Below the pieces are notes generated by a model. It did no database searches, had not been told where the DNA came from, and saw only the letters and a list, made by a program, of their open reading frames with translations. From the NCBI GenBank assembly GCA_902764915.1, contig CACWXY010000026.1, forward strand, positions 451 to 46,773: a DNA stretch of 46,323 nt, read 5' to 3'. The DNA comes from an uncultured Eubacteriales bacterium (GTDB lineage Bacteria; Bacillota; Clostridia; Christensenellales; Aristaeellaceae). Position numbers and translations under genes: made by a program. Below are positions 24,476-32,132 of the stretch, piece by piece (the stretch's first letter is position 1; every line of letters starts with the position of its first letter).

Positions 24476-25999
24476 ATGAAAGCATTACTGGGCGTGGATC
24501 TGGGCACTTCCGGAACCAAAACCGTACTGTTCGATGAATGGGGTGTAACCCTGGCCTCCGCCAGCGAGGAGTATCCCATGGCACAGCCGAAAAACGGCTG
24601 GGCGGAGCAGGATCCGGATGACTGGTGGCGTGCCACGCAGCATACGATCCGTGCTGTCCTGGAAAAGAGCGGCGTTGCGGCCAAGGATGTGGTCAGTCTT
24701 GGCATTTCCGGACAGATGCATGGACTGGTACTGACCGATAAGGAAGGCAGGGTCCTGCGTCCTGCGATCCTCTGGTGCGACGGACGCACCGGCGAGGAGT
24801 GCGAGGAGCTCACCCAGCGCGTGGGCAAGGAACGCCTGATCGCGATCTCTGCGAATCCGGCCTTGACCGGCTTTACCGCCGGCAAGATTCTCTGGGTGCG
24901 CAAACATGAGCCGGAAGTCTATGCCAGAGCCGCGCATATCCTGCTTCCCAAGGACTATGTGCGCTTCCGTCTGACAGGTCTGTTTGCCTCGGAAATGAGC
25001 GATGCCAGCGGCACGAACATGCTGGATGTGCCGGCACGCGCCTGGTCGAAGGAGATCGCGGACGCCATGGATCTGTCCATGGACCTGCTGCCCCCGCTGT
25101 ACGAGTCCAGCGCGGTGGTCGGGCATATTACGGAGGAAGCGGCGGCACTGACAGGGCTTATGGCGGGCATGCCGGTAGCCGGCGGCGCGGCGGACAATAT
25201 GGCCGGTGCCATTGGAACAGGCGTGGCTTCGCTGGGCAAAGCCTTTACCACCATCGGCACCAGCGGCGTGGTGTATGCGCATTCGGATACCGTACAGATT
25301 GATCCGGCAGGACGCGTGCACACCTTCTGTTCCGCGGTACCCGGTGCCTATACCGTCATGAGCTGTACGCTCTCTGCGGGCCTATCCCTGAAATGGTTCC
25401 GGGATACGCTGTGCGCAGCAGAGATGGAGACCGCCAAAGAAATGGGCACGGATCCCTATGTGCTCATGAATGAGCAGGCGGCAAAGAGCCCGATCGGAGC
25501 CAACCGGCTGCTGTTCCTGCCCTATCTGATGGGCGAGCGCAGCCCGCTTCTGGACAGCAATGCCCGCGGCGCGTTCGTCGGACTGTCCGCGATGCATACG
25601 CGGCGGGATCTGCTGCGCGCGGTGATGGAAGGCGTCATGTATTCCCAGCGCCAGAACCTGGATATACTGCGCGGCATGCATGTGGTACCGGAAAAGATGC
25701 TGGCCTGCGGCGGCGGTGCCAAGAGTCCGTTCTGGCGGCAGATGATGGCCGATATCTTCGATATGCCGGTTGCCACGGTGCAGAACACGGAAGGTCCCGC
25801 ACTCGGCGCCGCCATCCTTGCCGGCGTAGCCGGAGGACTGTATGATTCGGTGCCCAAGGCCTGCGAAGCGCTGATCCATGATCAGGAGCCCCTGCAGCCG
25901 GATGCGCAGCGGCATGCGGCCTATGAACCGTTCTATCAGCTGTATACCCGGCTGTATCCGGGACTGGCGGACGCGTATGCCGCACTGGCTGCACTGTAA
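24476..25999 (+). CDS. xylB: xylulokinase-like FGGY sugar kinase
   Basis: A 507-residue FGGY kinase. VDLGTSGTKTVLFD (residues 7-20) is the phosphate 1 loop. GISGQMHGLVL is the xylulokinase version of the substrate loop, followed by LWCDGRTGEEC, GGAADNMAGAIGTG and the ATP-site GGGAKSPFWRQMMADIF. It should phosphorylate a ketopentose such as D-xylulose in the cytoplasm. GGAGGA lies upstream. It is first in a two-gene unit with the isomerase-fold gene, facing a ROK regulator. No xylA or sugar transporter is present, so the true sugar could be another ketopentose produced by the neighbouring isomerase. Confidence 0.9.
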   Translation: MKALLGVDLGTSGTKTVLFDEWGVTLASASEEYPMAQPKNGWAEQDPDDWWRATQHTIRAVLEKSGVAAKDVVSLGISGQMHGLVLTDKEGRVLRPAILWCDGRTGEECEELTQRVGKERLIAISANPALTGFTAGKILWVRKHEPEVYARAAHILLPKDYVRFRLTGLFASEMSDASGTNMLDVPARAWSKEIADAMDLSMDLLPPLYESSAVVGHITEEAAALTGLMAGMPVAGGAADNMAGAIGTGVASLGKAFTTIGTSGVVYAHSDTVQIDPAGRVHTFCSAVPGAYTVMSCTLSAGLSLKWFRDTLCAAEMETAKEMGTDPYVLMNEQAAKSPIGANRLLFLPYLMGERSPLLDSNARGAFVGLSAMHTRRDLLRAVMEGVMYSQRQNLDILRGMHVVPEKMLACGGGAKSPFWRQMMADIFDMPVATVQNTEGPALGAAILAGVAGGLYDSVPKACEALIHDQEPLQPDAQRHAAYEPFYQLYTRLYPGLADAYAALAAL

Positions 26000-26092
26000 A
26001 CGAATCTGTCTGCCGAAGAGGCAGTGGAGATAATGTTTCCTGCTCGCGCTGACACGCAGTACGAGCATAATGTAATAAGGAGGGTGTGTCCC

Positions 26093-27571
26093 ATGGTTTC
26101 CAATATTCCTGTGGTCAAGCTTGGCCTGATTGCCGTATCCCGCGACTGCTTCCCGATTCAGCTGTCTGAAAAGCGACGTGCCGCGATCGTGAAAGCGTAT
26201 GGCGAGGGACTGTATGAGTGCCCCGTAACCGTGGAAAACGAGCATGACATGCTGAAGGCTGTCGAGGACGTCAAGAAGAACGAATGCAATGCACTGGTGG
26301 TCTTCCTGGGCAATTTCGGTCCGGAAACCCCTGAAACCCTGATCGCCCGCAACTTTGACGGCCCCTGCATGTTTGTGGCAGCCGCTGAAGGCGACGGCGA
26401 TATGATCAACGGCCGCGGCGATGCGTACTGCGGTATGCTGAACTGCTCCTATAACCTGGGCATGCGTCATCTCACGGGCTATATCCCTTCCTATCCGGTG
26501 GGCACCGCGGAAGAGATCGTGGCCATGATCCGTGACTTTGTGCCTGTCGCCCGTGCGGTGATCGGCGTGAAGAACCTGAAGATCATCACCTTCGGACCGC
26601 GTCCTCAGGACTTCTTCGCCTGCAATGCGCCCATCAAGGGACTGTATGAACTCGGCGTGGAGATTGAAGAGAACAGCGAGCTGGACCTGCTCGTGTCCTT
26701 CCGTGAGCATGAGAATGACCCGCGGATTCCCGAAGTCTGCGCGGATATGGCCAAGGAAATGGGCGAGGGTGCCTATTATCCGGATATGAGCGTGCGTATG
26801 GCGCAGTTTGAACTGACGCTGCTGGACTGGGCCGAGAATCACAAGGGCTCCCGCGAGTATGTGGCCTTTGCCGACAAGTGCTGGCCGGCATTCCCCAGCC
26901 AGTTCGGTTTTGAGCCCTGCTATGTCAACAGCCGTCTGTGCAGCCGCGGCATCCCGGTATCCTGCGAAGTGGACATCTACGGTGCGCTGAGCGAGTACAT
27001 CGGTCTGTGCGTCTCCGCAGATCCTGTAACGCTTCTGGATATCAACAACAGCGTTCCCGCCTACATCTATGATGAGGACATCAAGGGCCGCTACAATTAT
27101 GCGCTGACCGATACCTTCATGGGCTTCCACTGCGGCAATACGCCGGAATGCAAGCTGTGCAGCGACCGTGCGGTCAAGTATCAGCTGATCCAGCATCGTC
27201 TGCTCGAGCCCGAAGGCAGCGAGCCTGACTTTACCCGCGGCACCCTGGAAGGCGACCTGGCGGCTTCCGACATCACCTTCTATCGTCTGCAGTGCGATTC
27301 CGAGGGCAATCTGCGCTCCTATATCGCCGAGGGCGAGATCCTTGACGTCAAGACGCGTTCCTTCGGCGGCATCGGCGTGTTCGCGATCCCGGAGATGGGC
27401 CGCTTCTACCGTCATGTGCTGATCGAAAAGCGCTATCCGCATCACGGCGCGGTGGCGTTCAGCCATGTGGGCAAGTACCTGTTTGAGACCTTCCGCTTCC
27501 TGGGCGTGAAGGATATCGCCTATAACCAGCCGAAGTCTCTGCCCTATCCGACAGAGAATCCCTTCTGCTGA
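26093..27571 (+). CDS. L-fucose/L-arabinose isomerase family protein
   Basis: A 492-residue protein of the fucose isomerase fold. The three expected metal ligands appear in order: Glu in CEVDIYGALSEYIG, Asp in LLDINN, and a C-terminal His in HHGAVAFSHVGKY. The N-terminal domain has ALVVFLGNFGPETPE. Such enzymes interconvert aldoses and ketoses with a divalent metal. With a xylulokinase directly upstream, a pentose or fucose-like aldose is the likely substrate; D-arabinose to D-ribulose is one option. The start at 26093 has AAGGAGGG 8 bases upstream; an in-frame ATG at 26024 lies before that site. Two small hairpins without U-tracts are in the 93-base gap after xylB. A strong terminator follows. 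Confidence 0.85.
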   Translation: MVSNIPVVKLGLIAVSRDCFPIQLSEKRRAAIVKAYGEGLYECPVTVENEHDMLKAVEDVKKNECNALVVFLGNFGPETPETLIARNFDGPCMFVAAAEGDGDMINGRGDAYCGMLNCSYNLGMRHLTGYIPSYPVGTAEEIVAMIRDFVPVARAVIGVKNLKIITFGPRPQDFFACNAPIKGLYELGVEIEENSELDLLVSFREHENDPRIPEVCADMAKEMGEGAYYPDMSVRMAQFELTLLDWAENHKGSREYVAFADKCWPAFPSQFGFEPCYVNSRLCSRGIPVSCEVDIYGALSEYIGLCVSADPVTLLDINNSVPAYIYDEDIKGRYNYALTDTFMGFHCGNTPECKLCSDRAVKYQLIQHRLLEPEGSEPDFTRGTLEGDLAASDITFYRLQCDSEGNLRSYIAEGEILDVKTRSFGGIGVFAIPEMGRFYRHVLIEKRYPHHGAVAFSHVGKYLFETFRFLGVKDIAYNQPKSLPYPTENPFC

Positions 27572-27584
27572 GAAACGGGTGTAC

Positions 27585-27616
27585 GGCGTCTGTCCTCTCG
27601 GGGACAGGCGCCTTTT
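27585..27616 (+). terminator. terminator of xylB-isomerase unit
   Basis: An 11-base-pair stem with one G-U pair (27585-27595 with 27602-27612) followed by TTTTCTTG. Confidence 0.85.
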
Positions 27617-27617
27617 C

Positions 27618-27646
27618 TTGCCCGGGAAGCCGATGTAGTCTACAAT
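27618..27646 (+). promoter_or_regulatory. promoter of rarA
   Basis: TTGCCC (27618-27623), 17 bases, TACAAT (27641-27646). The -35 box abuts the preceding terminator's U-tract. The leader is only about 16 bases and consists largely of the GAGGAGG ribosome binding site. Confidence 0.65.
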
Positions 27647-27668
27647 GCCCCCGAGGAGGCGTGCACAT

Positions 27669-29012
27669 ATGGAACAGATGAGCTTATTTGACGCACCCGC
27701 ACAGCCGGTGCAGGGCCCGCTTGCCAGCCGGCTGCGGCCGACCACGCTGGATGACTATGTCGGACAGCAGCACCTGATCGGAAAGGGAAAGATCCTTCGT
27801 CAGATGATCGAGCGGGACCAGGTTTCCTCCATGATCTTCTGGGGCCCGCCCGGGGTGGGGAAGACCACACTGGCGCGGATTATTGCGCATATGACGCGGG
27901 CGGAGTTTGTGGAGTTCAGCGCGGTCACCAGTGGTATCAAGGAAGTCAGGGAGATCATGGCCCGTGCGGAGGGCAACCGTATGGCAGGCCAGCGCACAAT
28001 TCTGTTCTGTGACGAAATCCATCGGTTCAATAAGGCGCAGCAGGATGCGTTTCTACCCTATGTGGAAAAAGGCAGTATTATTCTCATCGGGGCGACAACG
28101 GAAAACCCGTCCTTTGAGATCAACAGCGCGCTTCTGTCCCGGTGCCGGGTATTCATTCTCAAGGCACTGACAGAGCAGGACCTGCAGGCCCTGCTCACAC
28201 GGGCACTGACCAGCCCGCAGGGGCTGGGGGACATGCATGTGCATATGGAAACGCGCCAGATCCAGGCGATCGCGCGGTTTGCGGCGGGTGATGCGCGGAC
28301 AGCGCTGAACACGCTGGAAATGACAGTGCTCAACAGTTCCATGGACGCGCAGGGGCATATGCATGTCACCGATGAAGCGCTGAAGGAGTGCATGAACCGC
28401 CGCTCCCTGCTCTATGACCGGCAGGGCGAGGAGCACTATAACATGATCTCCGCGCTGCATAAGTCCATGCGGAATACGGACCCGGATGCGGCCGTTTACT
28501 GGATGTGCCGTATGCTGGACGGCGGGGAGGACCCGCTGTATATCGCACGGCGGCTGGTGCGTTTTGCCAGTGAGGACGTGGGCATGGCCGACTCACACGC
28601 GCTGCCGCTGGCGCTGGCTGTCTTTGACGCCTGCCAGAAACTGGGCATGCCGGAGTGTAATGTACATCTCACGCATGCCGTGGTCTATCTGTCCATGGCG
28701 CCCAAGTCCAATGCGCTTTATGTGGCCTGCGAGCAGGCACTGTCCGATGTCCGGAACCTGCCGGCAGACCCTGTGCCACTGCATATCCGCAATGCCCCGA
28801 CCCGGCTTATGGAACAGGCCGGGTATGGAAAGGGCTATCAGTACGCGCATGATACGGAGGAGAAGCTGACCGCCATGACGTGTCTTCCGGATAGCCTTTC
28901 GGACCGGCAGTATTATTGTCCGGGCGTGCAGGGCGAGGAGGCCAGGACCCGGGAAAAACTGGAAAAGGTCCGGGCCTGGAAAGCCGAAAGACGGGCCTCA
29001 GGGCAAACCTAA
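27669..29012 (+). CDS. rarA: replication-associated recombination protein A (RarA/MgsA AAA+ ATPase)
   Basis: A 447-residue AAA+ ATPase related to clamp loaders, acting at stalled replication forks. Walker A is GPPGVGKT, Walker B is ILFCDEIHRFNK, sensor 1 is GATTENPSFEINSALLSRC, and the arginine-finger region and the C-terminal tetramerisation domain (VRFASEDVGMADSHAL, YLSMAPKSNALY) are complete. The N terminus reads MEQMSLFD; QMSLF resembles a sliding-clamp-binding motif. ATG at 27669 has GAGGAGG 9 bases upstream. It is monocistronic and convergent with the pyruvate-kinase-like gene across a shared terminator. Confidence 0.95.
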   Translation: MEQMSLFDAPAQPVQGPLASRLRPTTLDDYVGQQHLIGKGKILRQMIERDQVSSMIFWGPPGVGKTTLARIIAHMTRAEFVEFSAVTSGIKEVREIMARAEGNRMAGQRTILFCDEIHRFNKAQQDAFLPYVEKGSIILIGATTENPSFEINSALLSRCRVFILKALTEQDLQALLTRALTSPQGLGDMHVHMETRQIQAIARFAAGDARTALNTLEMTVLNSSMDAQGHMHVTDEALKECMNRRSLLYDRQGEEHYNMISALHKSMRNTDPDAAVYWMCRMLDGGEDPLYIARRLVRFASEDVGMADSHALPLALAVFDACQKLGMPECNVHLTHAVVYLSMAPKSNALYVACEQALSDVRNLPADPVPLHIRNAPTRLMEQAGYGKGYQYAHDTEEKLTAMTCLPDSLSDRQYYCPGVQGEEARTREKLEKVRAWKAERRASGQT

Positions 29013-29046
29013 AGGAGCATGCGAATTCATTTTCGCATGCTCCTTT
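29011..29046. terminator. shared terminator between rarA and the pyruvate-kinase-like gene
   Basis: A perfect 15-base-pair stem (29011-29025 with 29032-29046) with a 6-base loop. AAA and TTT at its ends let it serve both directions. It begins inside the rarA stop codon. Confidence 0.85.
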
Positions 29047-29049
29047 GCT

Positions 29050-30147
29050 TTACTCTTTCATGTATGCTTCGGCAGAGCGTACGGTGCGGGTGAGGTAGCG
29101 TACGACCTCCACGGGGTACCTGCCGACCGAGGTCTCTCCGGTGACCATGACACAGGCCGCGCCGTCGAGGACCGCGTTAAAGATATCGGATACTTCCGCC
29201 CGGGTCGGCACCGGGCGCGCCGTCATGGAGTCCAGCATCTGCGTGACAACCATGAACGGTCTGCCGGCCGTGCGGCAGGCACGGGCAATGCGCTTCTGTA
29301 CGCCGGGCAGATCCCACAGCGGGACCGCATTGCCCAGATCGCCGCGGGCGATTACGATCACGTCCGCTTCCCTGAGAATATCCGAAAGATGCTCCACCCC
29401 GGTCAGGGATTCGATCTTGGCAAAGATCCGGCACTGCAGTCCGCGCTCACGCAGTGCTTCGCGGACGGCGCGCACATCCTCAGCGCTTCGCACAAACGGC
29501 TGCATGACACAGGTGATTCCGTTTTCCGCGGCCAGGTCCAGGTTTTCTCTGTCGGCATCGGTAACCACGCTGCCGTAGACTTCCTTTCCCACAATCTTGA
29601 TGGACTGCATGCTGGCAACGGTACCGCCATTCACGGTCTCGCACAGAAAACGCCGGAGCGTTTCCCCTGGCCTGTCCTCCGTATCCTCTGCAGGCAATGC
29701 TTCCTCTTCCGCGCGCAGCGGCACTTCGCCTTTCCGGGCATACAGGGAGGGCAGCTGCTCTGTGACACGCAGGCGTACCATACCGTCATGGATCAGGATT
29801 TCATCCCCCACACAGAGCGCGTCCAGGAAGCATGGGGAGGCGGTAACGACAGGGAGCGTCTCGCCGGTGCGCCGGCTTTTGAGGATCACGGGATCGCCGG
29901 GGGCGAGAGTGAGCCGCTTTTTCAGCCAGCCGATGCGCTGCTCAGGCCCGTGCAGGTCAATCATGATCTCTGCCGGGCATCCCGCCTTTTCACAGGCGGA
30001 GCGGTAGGCCGCAATCTTGTCATGGCTTTCCGGAATGGAAGTGTGGCTCAGGTTCAGACGAATGCCGGTCAGCCCTTCCCGGAGCATGGCAAGAAAGACG
30101 TCTTCTGTAGAACAGCTTGGTCCCATCGTGGCAAAGATTTCAGTCAT
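29050..30147 (-). CDS. short pyruvate-kinase-like protein lacking the C-terminal domain
   Basis: A 365-residue protein with the pyruvate kinase barrel but no C-terminal allosteric domain (classical enzymes are about 470 or more). Preserved motifs are TMGPSC (7-12), RLNLSH (30-35), the catalytic FAKIES (242-247), ARGDLG (267-272), VTQMLDSM (301-308), PTRAEVSD (314-321) and TGETSVGRYPVE (336-347). DTKGPEIR is changed to DLHGPEQR (64-71). The B domain is compact. It may be a true short pyruvate kinase or a barrel with another phosphotransfer role. GGGAGG precedes the ATG at 30147. Only about 27 bases separate the start from the tRNA-Leu terminator, leaving no room for a separate promoter. Confidence 0.8.
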   Translation of the reverse strand: MTEIFATMGPSCSTEDVFLAMLREGLTGIRLNLSHTSIPESHDKIAAYRSACEKAGCPAEIMIDLHGPEQRIGWLKKRLTLAPGDPVILKSRRTGETLPVVTASPCFLDALCVGDEILIHDGMVRLRVTEQLPSLYARKGEVPLRAEEEALPAEDTEDRPGETLRRFLCETVNGGTVASMQSIKIVGKEVYGSVVTDADRENLDLAAENGITCVMQPFVRSAEDVRAVREALRERGLQCRIFAKIESLTGVEHLSDILREADVIVIARGDLGNAVPLWDLPGVQKRIARACRTAGRPFMVVTQMLDSMTARPVPTRAEVSDIFNAVLDGAACVMVTGETSVGRYPVEVVRYLTRTVRSAEAYMKE

Positions 30148-30177
30148 GGCTGTGTCCTCCCGGATGATCCTGAAAAA

Positions 30178-30211
30178 AGAAAAAATCCGAATCAGAAACT
30201 TCTGATTCGGA
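30178..30211 (-). terminator. terminator after tRNA-Leu
   Basis: An 11-base-pair stem (30186-30196 with 30201-30211) and an AACT loop, followed on the minus strand by six T, C, then six more T. It ends the tRNA transcript or attenuates entry into the pyruvate-kinase-like gene. Confidence 0.9.
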
Positions 30212-30215
30212 AACG

Positions 30216-30297
30216 TGCGGCCGACGGGACTTGAACCCGAACCCATTGCTGGACACGCCCCTCAAACGTGCGCGTATGCCAATTCCGCCACAGCCGC
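30216..30297 (-). tRNA. tRNA-Leu(GAG)
   Basis: An 82-base class II tRNA. Acceptor GCGGCTG pairs with CGGCCGC (one G-U). The D arm is GCG...CGC, the anticodon stem CACGT/GCGTG has loop TTGAGGG giving anticodon GAG (codon CUC), there is a variable arm, and the T loop is TTCAAGT. The outermost T-stem pair is T-T. CCA is not encoded. Confidence 0.93.
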
Positions 30298-30315
30298 ATC
30301 AAGGCGACGGATAGA

Positions 30316-30344
30316 ATCATAGCATCAACGGGGAGATCTGTCAA
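30316..30344 (-). promoter_or_regulatory. promoter of tRNA-Leu (and probably the pyruvate-kinase-like gene)
   Basis: Minus-strand TTGACA (30339-30344), 17 bases, TATGAT (30316-30321), about 19 bases before the mature tRNA 5' end. Confidence 0.85.
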
Positions 30345-30402
30345 CTGCTTTTTTTATGGCGTATGCTGTGGCAAAGTGGCAATGAAGCGCATGCAGGTCC
30401 GC

Positions 30403-31575
30403 TCAGCGCCGGCCCTTTGCCCGGCCCTGCAGGGGAAGATATGTGTAGAACTGGCATTCCAGCCGGCCATTGTAGAGCCGGTTCTTTTTGTCTGCCCGCC
30501 GGCCGAACGCGCGCTCAAACCCCGGGTCCGAGGAAATGGCGCACAGGCTCCATGTGGGATGGCGCGACTGCAGGGAAGCCAGCTCCCGATACAGCGCATG
30601 GCAGGTCTTCTGGTCGCTGAGACGCTCGCCGTAGGGCGGATTGAGCAGGAAAACACCGTCCTCCTCCGGAAACGTAAGCGTGCGCAGGTCCTGCACCTCC
30701 AGCGGAATCCGGTTCTCCAGTCCGGCCTGCTGGCAGTGCTTCCGGGCGAGCGCCAGCACCTGCGGATCAATATCCGAGCCCGCGATATGCGTGATGCGCG
30801 CAGGCTCATATTCCTCCCGCGCCATGGCGCGTACACTGCGCAGCACATCCTGGTCCATGAACCCGAAGCCTTCGCAGGCGAAAGCACGTTCCAGTCCGGG
30901 GGCACGGTGCGCCTGCCGGAAGGCGGCTTCGATCAGCAGTGTACCGCTCCCGCAGCAGGGGTCATACAGCGGCATGCCGGGACGCCAGGGGGACAGTTCC
31001 ACCAGCGAGGCGGCCAGTGTTTCGCGCAGCGGCGCTTCCGCGTTGTAGGTGCGGTAGCCCCGGCGGTTGAGCCCCGGACCGCACAGGTCCAGACAGAGCC
31101 TTGCGTGGTTTTCATGAATGGAGAAATGGATCGGATACGGCGCACCGCTTTCAGGGAACACCTTCTGTCCGCGGGCCTGCTTCAGGGACTCCAGAATCGC
31201 CTTCTTGCATATGGCCTGGCAGTCGGAAATGCTCATCAGCTGGCTGCGGGCGCACTTTCCGGACACATTGATCTGTGCATCCGATGAAAGAAACCGGTCC
31301 CAGGCAACCGACCGGGTGAGCTGGAAGAGGTCCTCAAAGGACATCACGTCCCCCTGCGCGAGAAGGAGCATGACGCGGTCTGCGCTTCGCAGGCGCAGAC
31401 AGGCATAGAACGCGTCGCGCAGTGTGGCAGTAAAGCGTACACCGCCCATTTCTCCCCGGGCATCCTCCATGCCAAGGCGGCGAAGCTCCCGGGCAACGAT
31501 GCCCTCCAGATTAAAGGCAGCAGTGGCCACAAAGGGAAAACGGGTATCCATGGTCACCGGCGCGGCATATGTCAT
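30403..31575 (-). CDS. THUMP-domain class I RNA methyltransferase (RlmL/YpsC type)
   Basis: A 390-residue methylase of COG0116. The N-terminal THUMP RNA-binding region spans about residues 45-155. The Rossmann methylase domain has DPCCGSGTLLIEAA (S-adenosylmethionine binding), IAGSDIDPQVL and the catalytic NPPYGER characteristic of N2-guanosine methylases. In E. coli the fused RlmKL modifies 23S rRNA G2445. This shorter form lacks the RlmK part, as in other Firmicutes. The start at 31575 is preferred over ATG 31584 because GAAAGG touches the latter directly. Its promoter is at 31618-31646, divergent from darA. The stop is followed closely by the tRNA-Leu promoter, with no clear terminator. 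Confidence 0.88.
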   Translation of the reverse strand: MTYAAPVTMDTRFPFVATAAFNLEGIVARELRRLGMEDARGEMGGVRFTATLRDAFYACLRLRSADRVMLLLAQGDVMSFEDLFQLTRSVAWDRFLSSDAQINVSGKCARSQLMSISDCQAICKKAILESLKQARGQKVFPESGAPYPIHFSIHENHARLCLDLCGPGLNRRGYRTYNAEAPLRETLAASLVELSPWRPGMPLYDPCCGSGTLLIEAAFRQAHRAPGLERAFACEGFGFMDQDVLRSVRAMAREEYEPARITHIAGSDIDPQVLALARKHCQQAGLENRIPLEVQDLRTLTFPEEDGVFLLNPPYGERLSDQKTCHALYRELASLQSRHPTWSLCAISSDPGFERAFGRRADKKNRLYNGRLECQFYTYLPLQGRAKGRR

Positions 31576-31595
31576 GGCAAACATCCTTTCGTTGC

Positions 31596-31616
31596 GGCGT
31601 TTCCTTTCGGAACGCC
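31596..31616 (-). other. leader hairpin of the RNA methylase gene
   Basis: On the minus strand GGCGTTCC, loop GAAA, GGAAACGCC: an 8-base-pair stem with one bulged base and a stable GNRA tetraloop at the very 5' end of the mRNA, just upstream of the ribosome binding site. It may protect the message. Confidence 0.5.
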
Positions 31617-31617
31617 C

Positions 31618-31646
31618 ATTATACGGAAACGGGAAGGCAAAGTAAA
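31618..31646 (-). promoter_or_regulatory. promoter of the RNA methylase gene
   Basis: Minus-strand TTTACT (31641-31646), 17 bases, TATAAT (31618-31623). Its -35 box is only 6 bases from the divergent darA -35 box. Confidence 0.7.
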
Positions 31647-31652
31647 GGTTTC

Positions 31653-31681
31653 TTGCATTTTCCCATGGCTTCCATTATACT
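31653..31681 (+). promoter_or_regulatory. promoter of darA-holB-ricT
   Basis: TTGCAT (31653-31658), 17 bases, TATACT (31676-31681). A leader of about 80 bases follows. Confidence 0.7.
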
Positions 31682-31716
31682 CTTTCGGAAGGTGTGCTTT
31701 CCCAAAATACCGAAAG
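31682..31716 (+). other. hairpin at the 5' end of the darA leader
   Basis: CTTTCGG (31682-31688) pairs with CCGAAAG (31710-31716) across 21 bases. No U-tract follows, so it is not a terminator. No known riboswitch core is recognised. Confidence 0.35.
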
Positions 31717-31766
31717 CCTCCCGGATCTCTGTATTAGCATTAATCTCAAGCAGGAGGTTTCCATAT

Positions 31767-32099
31767 ATGAAACTGATTATCGCCATTGTCCAGGACGAGG
31801 ATTCCAACCGACTGATCGGCAAGCTGATGGATGCAGGCTTTGGCGCTACCAAGCTGGCAACCACCGGCGGCTTTTTGCGCGCAGGCAATACCACGCTTCT
31901 GGTAGGCGTGGAAGACGACAAGTTCAACGATGCCATGTCGGTGATCGAGAAGGTCTGCAAGTCCCGCAAGCAGCTGGCTGCGTCTCCCGCACCGGTGGGC
32001 GGGGTCACATCCGGCGCCTATACGCCGTATCCGATTGAGGTAACGGTAGGCGGCGCCACCGTGTTTGTACTGACCGTAGATCAGTTCATCAAGATCTGA
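31767..32099 (+). CDS. darA: cyclic-di-AMP receptor DarA (PstA/YaaQ)
   Basis: A 110-residue PII-like protein of the DarA/PstA family. MKLIIAIVQDEDSNRLI, ATKLATTGGFLRAGNTTLLVGVEDDK and a C-terminal VTVGGATVFVLTVDQFIKI match throughout. The family forms trimers that bind cyclic di-AMP between subunits; the output is still debated. CAGGAGG lies upstream of the ATG at 31767. A longer open frame runs back to 31569 but crosses the promoter. It is followed by holB and ricT, the order conserved across Firmicutes (yaaQ-holB-yaaT). Confidence 0.95.
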   Translation: MKLIIAIVQDEDSNRLIGKLMDAGFGATKLATTGGFLRAGNTTLLVGVEDDKFNDAMSVIEKVCKSRKQLAASPAPVGGVTSGAYTPYPIEVTVGGATVFVLTVDQFIKI

Positions 32100-32132
32100 C
32101 CGCATGCACTCGGAAAAGGGAGGCGAAGCGCT

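Noticed and set aside
25382..27745. A 787-codon open frame on the minus strand opposite xylB and the isomerase gene
   Set aside because: It is antisense to two clearly conserved genes, crosses their intergenic region and has no family motif. Avoidance of TTA, CTA and TCA codons in the real genes keeps this frame open. The same applies to long antisense frames at 44315-46213, 10678-12186, 17671-19113 and 4492-5874.
31569..31766. A longer N terminus for darA
   Set aside because: It would overlap the divergent promoters, and the DarA family begins at MKLIIAIVQ.
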